NCBI GenBank assembly: GCA_913062525.1
Contig: CAJXWA010000008.1
Location: forward strand, 1 to 46,485
Origin: an uncultured Alphaproteobacteria bacterium
Lineage (GTDB): Bacteria > Pseudomonadota > Alphaproteobacteria > Sneathiellales > Sneathiellaceae
Direction: 5' to 3'
Length of the DNA stretch: 46,485 nt
In this document: positions 41,567-46,485 of the stretch, one piece after another
How positions within the stretch are numbered: position 1 is the stretch's first letter
How the letters are laid out: every line of letters begins with the position of its first letter
Notes under the pieces: generated by a model
Told to the model about the DNA's origin: nothing
Database searches by the model: none
What the model saw: the letters and a program-made list of their open reading frames with translations, nothing else
Translations under genes and position numbers: made by a program

Positions 41567-42703
41567 CTAGCCGGCCAAACGAATTGCCAATTCAGGACGC
41601 ACAAGTTTCACACCCCAAAGCAGATCAAATTCCCAAACTACCTGTTTATATTGGCGACTGACTTCCAAACGTAACGACAAACCTGTTTGTGGGTCAGTCA
41701 TGGACATAATTTGGCTACCAAGACCGTCCCCAACTGTACTTTGGACCAACGGTCTATTGGCGAATGCAAAAGCATCGCGGTTAAAAACAAGGTTCACTTC
41801 ATGGCTGCCCACAAACGTTAATTCGTCAGCATCAGCAACATCAGCGACAAGCGCTGGTGAGATGATCATCGTATAGACTCCACCACTTAGATCTGTGGCT
41901 GAATTCACAACATATTGCTGCGCTCCCCCTCCAATAGTGAAGACATCTCCTTCAATAGGGCTCGCTGAAAATCCGTCTGCTTTCAAGGTTTTACCTGATG
42001 ATCCTGAGATATCAACTTGGATACTCCCAGAAGTAGCCGCGCCGGTTTCATGTCTCATGACATGATCATCACTAAACCAATTGATACCGAACTTACGGCC
42101 GATTTCACCTTCGATTTTTACCGAATTGTTGCCGGTTTTATCCACATCAGAAAATGATGCGAGGTCCAACGCATTTGCTTCCGCATCAAAGTTGAGAACG
42201 CCATAGCGGTTCTCTTTTGGTGCCCTTTGTTTAAGCAACATTTTACGAGCTGCAGTGGCATCGGTTGAATCTGTCTCAAACGGCGTTGTGCCTGCTGCGC
42301 CAACGACACCATAAATGCCTTTATATTGATTGTGAATGGTCTCGTTCACTGCATTGGCAAGCGCTCTGATAGCGGAACCCACTTGCATAGGAATGAAGTT
42401 CTCATGAGAGGATATCTCCATCATTTCCTTGTCGGTTAGATGGAAACTGGATTTCTTCCAATTATTAAGCTCGATTTGTATTTTTTCCATTTCAGAAGAC
42501 GAAGATTCTGGAGGAACGCTCCCGGGCGTGACATCAGATGCCACAAGATCCGCTGGTAGTGGCACATCAATAGTGTCGCCTTTTTCCGCTGCTTCTGCAC
42601 TAAAGCTACCATTTACTAATCGAGGCATGATGGCCTGTTCACGTAAAGACATTAGGCCACGCGCAAGGATTTTCGGCATAACTGCCGACACATCGTTCGT
42701 CAT
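41567..42703 (-). CDS. Major capsid protein, P22 coat-like
   Basis: 378 residues, GGAGAAG before the ATG. It opens MTNDVSAVMPKILARGLMSLREQAIMPRLVNGSFSAEAAEKGDTIDVPLP, matching the P22-coat-like group, and contains an inserted domain about 220-290 (GDVFTIGGGAQQYVVN). It ends near the conserved LRLEVSRQYKQVVWEFDLLWGVKLVRPELAIRL. It forms the icosahedral shell together with the scaffold gene just upstream. Confidence 0.85.
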   Translation of the reverse strand: MTNDVSAVMPKILARGLMSLREQAIMPRLVNGSFSAEAAEKGDTIDVPLPADLVASDVTPGSVPPESSSSEMEKIQIELNNWKKSSFHLTDKEMMEISSHENFIPMQVGSAIRALANAVNETIHNQYKGIYGVVGAAGTTPFETDSTDATAARKMLLKQRAPKENRYGVLNFDAEANALDLASFSDVDKTGNNSVKIEGEIGRKFGINWFSDDHVMRHETGAATSGSIQVDISGSSGKTLKADGFSASPIEGDVFTIGGGAQQYVVNSATDLSGGVYTMIISPALVADVADADELTFVGSHEVNLVFNRDAFAFANRPLVQSTVGDGLGSQIMSMTDPQTGLSLRLEVSRQYKQVVWEFDLLWGVKLVRPELAIRLAG

Positions 42704-42765
42704 AGGTTTCTTCTCCGAAGATATTTAGCTGGGAAAGTTTGTAGGTTTGGGCGCCGCCCCTCTGC

Positions 42766-43464
42766 CTACAAAGATACGGTTATTTTACCGGCGGCGATTT
42801 CTTCAATCTTTGAATTGATCGACTTTTGATCTGTAGGATTTAGGTGGCGAGAGTTTCGCCCGCTTTGTACTGGGCTCATGCCGCCGCCAGTTACAGGGTT
42901 CGTATTGAACGCTGCTGAGAACGACGGGTCATCTTTCAGTTTAAGCACAAGATCTTCAACTGAAATAGGAAGCGTATCGCGATCCCCATCCACGATTTCT
43001 TTAGTTTCTTTAACTTGAACTTGACGCACGCCGTCAACGTTTAAAATTTCCAGAAAATTTAAAACATGTGGCTTTAAAAGCGCAATATTTCCTTTGGCTT
43101 TTGCGATGGCTTGGGTCGCTTTTTCTTCCATCATGTAAGTGCCATTTATTATGGATAAGGCTGATACTTCCTGATCTCGTGTTTCAAGTTGGCTGCCTAA
43201 ATCACCAAGTTGTGTATTCAGGCTTTTTAATTTTTGCTCCAACTCATGGGACGTTTCAGCGTGTTCCCGGAAGCCTAGCAACGATTGCTGCAAGGCTCCA
43301 TTTTCTTGCGTCAGTGTTTCAATAATTTTGTCATCCGTATCGGCTGTGAATTTCACTGCCAATTCTTCAATTAAAGAGCATCCTTCTTCAGTTGTCACAT
43401 ATAGGTTTTGAAAATTATCTGGAACATCATTTACGTGTTTTACATGAACGGGAAAATCAAACAT
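42766..43464 (-). CDS. Phage scaffolding protein
   Basis: 232 residues with AAAGGA before the ATG. Long coiled-coil region (LTQENGALQQSLLGFREHAETSHELEQKLKSLNTQLGDLGSQLETRDQEVSAL, about 50-105) followed by a disordered C-terminal third ending in a basic helix (RNSRHLNPTDQKSINSKIEEIAAGKITVSL). Such a shape and the place between portal and coat are those of a scaffold that guides shell assembly. Confidence 0.8.
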   Translation of the reverse strand: MFDFPVHVKHVNDVPDNFQNLYVTTEEGCSLIEELAVKFTADTDDKIIETLTQENGALQQSLLGFREHAETSHELEQKLKSLNTQLGDLGSQLETRDQEVSALSIINGTYMMEEKATQAIAKAKGNIALLKPHVLNFLEILNVDGVRQVQVKETKEIVDGDRDTLPISVEDLVLKLKDDPSFSAAFNTNPVTGGGMSPVQSGRNSRHLNPTDQKSINSKIEEIAAGKITVSL

Positions 43465-43523
43465 ATTAATCCTTTCATAAACAGTCGTTTATTTGAAACA
43501 GCCATTAAAGTGACCTAGCGCTC

Positions 43524-44837
43524 TCAAACCCCTGGAGCATTAAAGGCAAGGCTATCACTTACAATTCCGCGAGATATGACTTCTTTTTGGATATCCTGTT
43601 GGCTAATGACACCTGCTTTCCAAAGGGCGAGCAGGTCATTAATACCAGACGCATCTGTTCCGTTTTCGACATTAGAAAACTGCATCTTTAGAGCCCCGAA
43701 ATGCTCAACACCACTCCACTTTGCAAACAACCGCAGCACTGAATTGAGACTGTCTTCCAATTCAGCTGTCATGGCTGCAATCGGGCTTAACGCATCATTG
43801 GCATCAATGAGCCGACCGGTCGCTGTTTCACTTCCCTGACCTTGTTCAAATTGAAGACCAAACAGGCGGATATTTTTTTCTAAATCAGCAAGCTCTCGTG
43901 CCCCGGCTTCAAGGGCCGCACCAGAACTTTCCACATAATAATATTTTCCATCAGGATCTGAAGTTGTCAGCACTTTATTTGGCCCAACTTCAATAGGACC
44001 GTCAATTTCCGGATCATACCCAGAGGCTGCCAATATAGGAAAGGATGCGACGTTTAACGCATTCCGTTGATCTGACCGAATTTGATAATGCTCCAAGTTC
44101 AAATAAGCGAGGTCCTCCAATGGCGGAACAGCTTCCATATATCCCGTTCGATTGGAATATAGCGTTACCAGTGGGATCTCCCCGAGGCTATTTGCGCCAT
44201 CATCGATGGTCTGCCAATCGCCCTTTTCAGTTTCTTCAAGCAAAAACCAATGATTGGGTTCAAGCACCCTAATACGCTCTCTATTTTCTTCACTAAAGCC
44301 TTGATAATCACGGTTCTTTTCCCGAATTCGAACTTGAGACAATTTCGGAACAGCCGATCCCTCATCCCACTGAACTGCGATGACCTGTTCCGCGGGAATA
44401 TGAACTGCATAGGGACGAATAATGCTCTCGTTTCCCTGTGCCGTTTTATTTTGATCCGGAAAATCCACTAGCACATATGACAGCCCTGAGACGAGAGCAT
44501 CTTCAAACCAGCTTTGCGCGAAGGCATTTAGGCCGCGCCCCATCAGATCAATATTCTTAAAATTATTTTGAATAGATGAAGGTAGATCGGTGCTCGGCAT
44601 TACCGGGTTTGCGAATACTCGTCCTACAATCTTTTGAACAGTCCGTCGATAGTAGTTTCGAAGAACTGCTCGTTTGGCCCGTTCGTTATATACAGCAGGG
44701 TTTTCTGCAGGATGCCGTGGAAGATAAACATTGCCTGCTTTTTTCATTGCAGGTGTGCCCCCCATCAATGCGCGTGGTAGTGCCCATTTAGCAGCCATTT
44801 CATCGTAACTTGTGGAAGTTATTGATGGATCTATCAT
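43524..44837 (-). CDS. DUF4055 phage portal protein
   Basis: 437 residues; its ATG overlaps the terminase stop (ATGA). Recognised by AKRAVLRNYYRRTVQKIVGRVFANPV, SWFEDALVSGLSYVLVDFPD and a helical late part LEAGARELADLEKNIRLFGLQFEQG, typical of DUF4055 portal proteins. It forms the twelve-fold ring through which DNA enters the shell and to which the adaptor binds. Confidence 0.88.
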   Translation of the reverse strand: MIDPSITSTSYDEMAAKWALPRALMGGTPAMKKAGNVYLPRHPAENPAVYNERAKRAVLRNYYRRTVQKIVGRVFANPVMPSTDLPSSIQNNFKNIDLMGRGLNAFAQSWFEDALVSGLSYVLVDFPDQNKTAQGNESIIRPYAVHIPAEQVIAVQWDEGSAVPKLSQVRIREKNRDYQGFSEENRERIRVLEPNHWFLLEETEKGDWQTIDDGANSLGEIPLVTLYSNRTGYMEAVPPLEDLAYLNLEHYQIRSDQRNALNVASFPILAASGYDPEIDGPIEVGPNKVLTTSDPDGKYYYVESSGAALEAGARELADLEKNIRLFGLQFEQGQGSETATGRLIDANDALSPIAAMTAELEDSLNSVLRLFAKWSGVEHFGALKMQFSNVENGTDASGINDLLALWKAGVISQQDIQKEVISRGIVSDSLAFNAPGV

Positions 44838-46186
44838 GAATACATTTCCCGTTGTGATGTTCGTTTTCTGTCCCGAAGAGCGTTAAAGGCGTCAACAACT
44901 GCATCTACTTGATCGTCGTACCGGCCGTTTGGAAAAGCCTGTAATTCGTTTAAAAAGGCGTCATTCCAGTTCCCTTTTATCAAAAACACATTTCCGCTTT
45001 CAACTTGCGATGAAAAAGCTGCGGCTCTCGTAACCTTACTTCCCGTTACAGGCTTGGCGATCACCCGGTATCCACTGAGCAATCGTGTCAATGATTGGGC
45101 TTGCGCCTTCCCTGCCTGACCCGGATCTTGCGGCAGGGCAATCGACACAGAAGTACCATCCAACGCCGCCAACCGGGACATTCTCTCTTCTACTTCCCGT
45201 GGGGATCCTTTAAACCGTTCAACATGTTCAACATAATATCTCCCTGATTTATCGACACTTACCCGGACGCCAACACTAAAATCTCCCGTTGTCTTTTTTT
45301 CATCTAAAGTACCGGTAGCTGCCAAATCCCAGCCGCGAACCGAATTCACTGTTTCTGGTGCAACTCCCACCACAGGAAACCAGCTTGGCTGAAAATACAG
45401 GCCGCCAGCGGGCCGAATGTTCCAGTTTCCGTTTAAAAGTCGTTCCCGTTCTACTTGATCAAGGGCCGCTAAATTGGATTTGTAGCCTTTGTCTTTCAAT
45501 AACAAAATTTTGTTATCATCTATGGATGCGGCAACGAAAGTCAGAGATTTGGGAATTTGATCTGTCTGCAGTTTTGTCAACGCGTCTGATTTACTTTGCC
45601 AATTCAACTCATCTCCATCTCGAAAGAACCACCGCAGCACCCCTGACCGATCACCCTCCGCCAGACCTGTTTTTGGATTGATCCACCAACTAACCAGAGG
45701 CGCAACCCAACTATCTGCATCTGGGTTACATGTAGCCCGTACATATGGAGAAATACCGGATGTGGATCGATTACGACTTAACAGATAAAAGAACTGTTTT
45801 TCCGTAAAATGAGTAAGTTCATCAAAGCCCAAATAGGTAATTTCAGTCCCTTGCCAGTCATATCGGTTCTTTTCATGTTCCATGTAACCAAAGCTGATAG
45901 TTGCGCCAGACGGAAAACGCCACAAAAGATCGGTTTCTTTGGCTTCTCCACCGACTTTTCCGTAAAGTTGCCGTGACGTATCCCAGAGACCACCTTCGTT
46001 CCGTATTTGCTTACTTGTTCTGCGAAAGATGACAGCTCTAAATTTCGGATTATGAATATGTCTAAGTGGTTCCAGTAAAAGCGCATAACTTTTACCGCCC
46101 CCCGCAGCTCCGCCGTAAATAGCAATGTCTGCATTTGAAGCCAGAAAAATTTCCTGGGGTCCACTTTGTGGTTTAAGGGCGACCAT
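44834..46186 (-). CDS. Terminase large subunit
   Basis: 450 residues. ATPase: Walker A GGAAGGGKS (25-33), Walker B ITYLGFDE with D122/E123 (116-123). Nuclease: VRGWDLAAT and late DDQVDAVVDAF supply the acid residues. It packages DNA into shells with the small subunit upstream, overlapping it by 14 bp. The subtype, headful or cos, is not decided from this sequence. Confidence 0.92.
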   Translation of the reverse strand: MVALKPQSGPQEIFLASNADIAIYGGAAGGGKSYALLLEPLRHIHNPKFRAVIFRRTSKQIRNEGGLWDTSRQLYGKVGGEAKETDLLWRFPSGATISFGYMEHEKNRYDWQGTEITYLGFDELTHFTEKQFFYLLSRNRSTSGISPYVRATCNPDADSWVAPLVSWWINPKTGLAEGDRSGVLRWFFRDGDELNWQSKSDALTKLQTDQIPKSLTFVAASIDDNKILLLKDKGYKSNLAALDQVERERLLNGNWNIRPAGGLYFQPSWFPVVGVAPETVNSVRGWDLAATGTLDEKKTTGDFSVGVRVSVDKSGRYYVEHVERFKGSPREVEERMSRLAALDGTSVSIALPQDPGQAGKAQAQSLTRLLSGYRVIAKPVTGSKVTRAAAFSSQVESGNVFLIKGNWNDAFLNELQAFPNGRYDDQVDAVVDAFNALRDRKRTSQREMYS

Positions 46187-46485
46187 TCTCAGGCAAGTAA
46201 ATCTTAGCCCGGAACAATGATTTTTTCGATTTTTCGCCTTTATCGAATTTTGAACTTCCGTAGAAATTGGGTGCGAAATGCTCCATCAACCATTTGCGCG
46301 TATCAATTCGAAGCTTGGAGCGAGCGACATTCTCTCTGCAATCGGTTTTAATATCTTCAAGGTTTTCATTTTTATCAGTATTGTCGGCGATCTGTACGAT
46401 TTCTCCGGCAAACAGGTCTGCTAAAAAATGACGAACTTTTTTTTCGTCTTTCTTTTTGAATGCAACCCCTCTTAGAGCCAGCAAA
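46173..46485 (-). CDS. Terminase small subunit (partial, runs off right edge)
   Basis: The visible C-terminal 103-104 codons continue to the right edge, so the start lies outside the window. The TTG at the edge is not a proven start. The segment RKWLMEHFAPNFYGSSKFDK matches the conserved C-terminal part of Sf6/P22-type small terminases (RWxxExxAPxxYG), which recognise DNA. Followed by the large subunit with a 14-bp overlap. Confidence 0.75.
   Translation of the reverse strand, partial: LLALRGVAFKKKDEKKVRHFLADLFAGEIVQIADNTDKNENLEDIKTDCRENVARSKLRIDTRKWLMEHFAPNFYGSSKFDKGEKSKKSLFRAKIYLPENGRP

Larger units (their letters stand above)
30813..46485 (-). mobile_element. Late region of a siphovirus-type prophage or GTA-like element (partial)
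   Basis: About 15.7 kb of minus-strand genes in strict phage order: terminase, portal, scaffold, coat, connectors, tail tube, chaperones, tape measure, tail tip, fibre, lysis-like genes. Many are joined by 1-14 bp overlaps. It runs off the right edge. No integrase, repressor, replication gene or att site is visible, and the left border is placed at the lipase only by gene content. An inactive remnant is unlikely since every frame is intact. The short tape measure and the GTA-like tail order leave open a gene-transfer agent. Confidence 0.85.

Overview
The window is bacterial chromosome, and its AT-leaning composition and gene content point to a marine alphaproteobacterium. The evidence for that is a divergent LysR-controlled catabolic operon with a Baeyer-Villiger monooxygenase, type-I-secretion RTX proteins, and a prophage whose tail genes follow the gene-transfer-agent order (DUF2460, DUF2163, NlpC/P60, large tail-tip protein). 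The genus cannot be named from sequence alone.

Layout. (1) 1-4.5 kb: a secreted CARDB-containing protein cut by the left edge, two SnoaL/NTF2-fold genes with a Crp/Fnr-type regulator, and a Spy/CpxP-like periplasmic protein. (2) 4.5-12.6 kb: a tightly packed minus-strand operon (nitronate monooxygenase-like flavoenzyme, 4-hydroxyacetophenone-type Baeyer-Villiger monooxygenase, acyl-CoA synthetase, thiolase-like protein, enoyl-CoA hydratase). It diverges from a LysR regulator, with a perfect 7-bp inverted repeat between them. The set suggests oxidation of a ketone to an ester or acid, CoA activation and beta-oxidation-like breakdown. (3) 12.7-17.6 kb: single genes, namely a small lipoprotein, a SpoIIAA/STAS-like protein, a lysophospholipid acyltransferase, a GIY-YIG nuclease, a Rieske oxygenase, and a secreted rhodanese/metallo-beta-lactamase fusion with degenerate active sites.

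(4) 17.7-25.7 kb: a TPR-sulfotransferase and a tandem family of large RTX-like proteins. The two intact paralogues (900 and 895 aa) share an N-terminal module ending in a PAAG-glycine linker (possible LapG-type cleavage site), nine long-period (about 49-77 residue) ND...GD repeats and a C-terminal RTX/type I secretion signal. They also share upstream elements and terminators. A third, decayed copy (36 codons plus a decayed terminator, stop codon lost) lies upstream of them and was previously easy to miss. (5) 25.8-30.4 kb: an RND efflux lipoprotein adaptor and pump, then a GrlR-like small protein.

(6) 30.8 kb to the right edge: the late region of a siphovirus-type prophage (or GTA-like element), all on the minus strand. 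Read from the right edge it gives terminase small and large subunits, DUF4055 portal, scaffold, P22-like coat, connectors, tail tube, two tail-assembly chaperone frames with a -1 slippery heptamer (TTTTTTG), a short tape measure, the GTA-like tail-tip genes, a C1q-like fibre protein, and a lysis-like cassette. In that cassette two small membrane proteins precede a class 3 lipase with ATGA coupling. No integrase, repressor or att site is visible; they would lie to the right of the window or be absent.

The points most worth following up are the RTX array with its shared promoter motif and remnant, the lipase-based lysis cassette, the predicted frameshift, and the propeller-like insert in the tail-tip protein.
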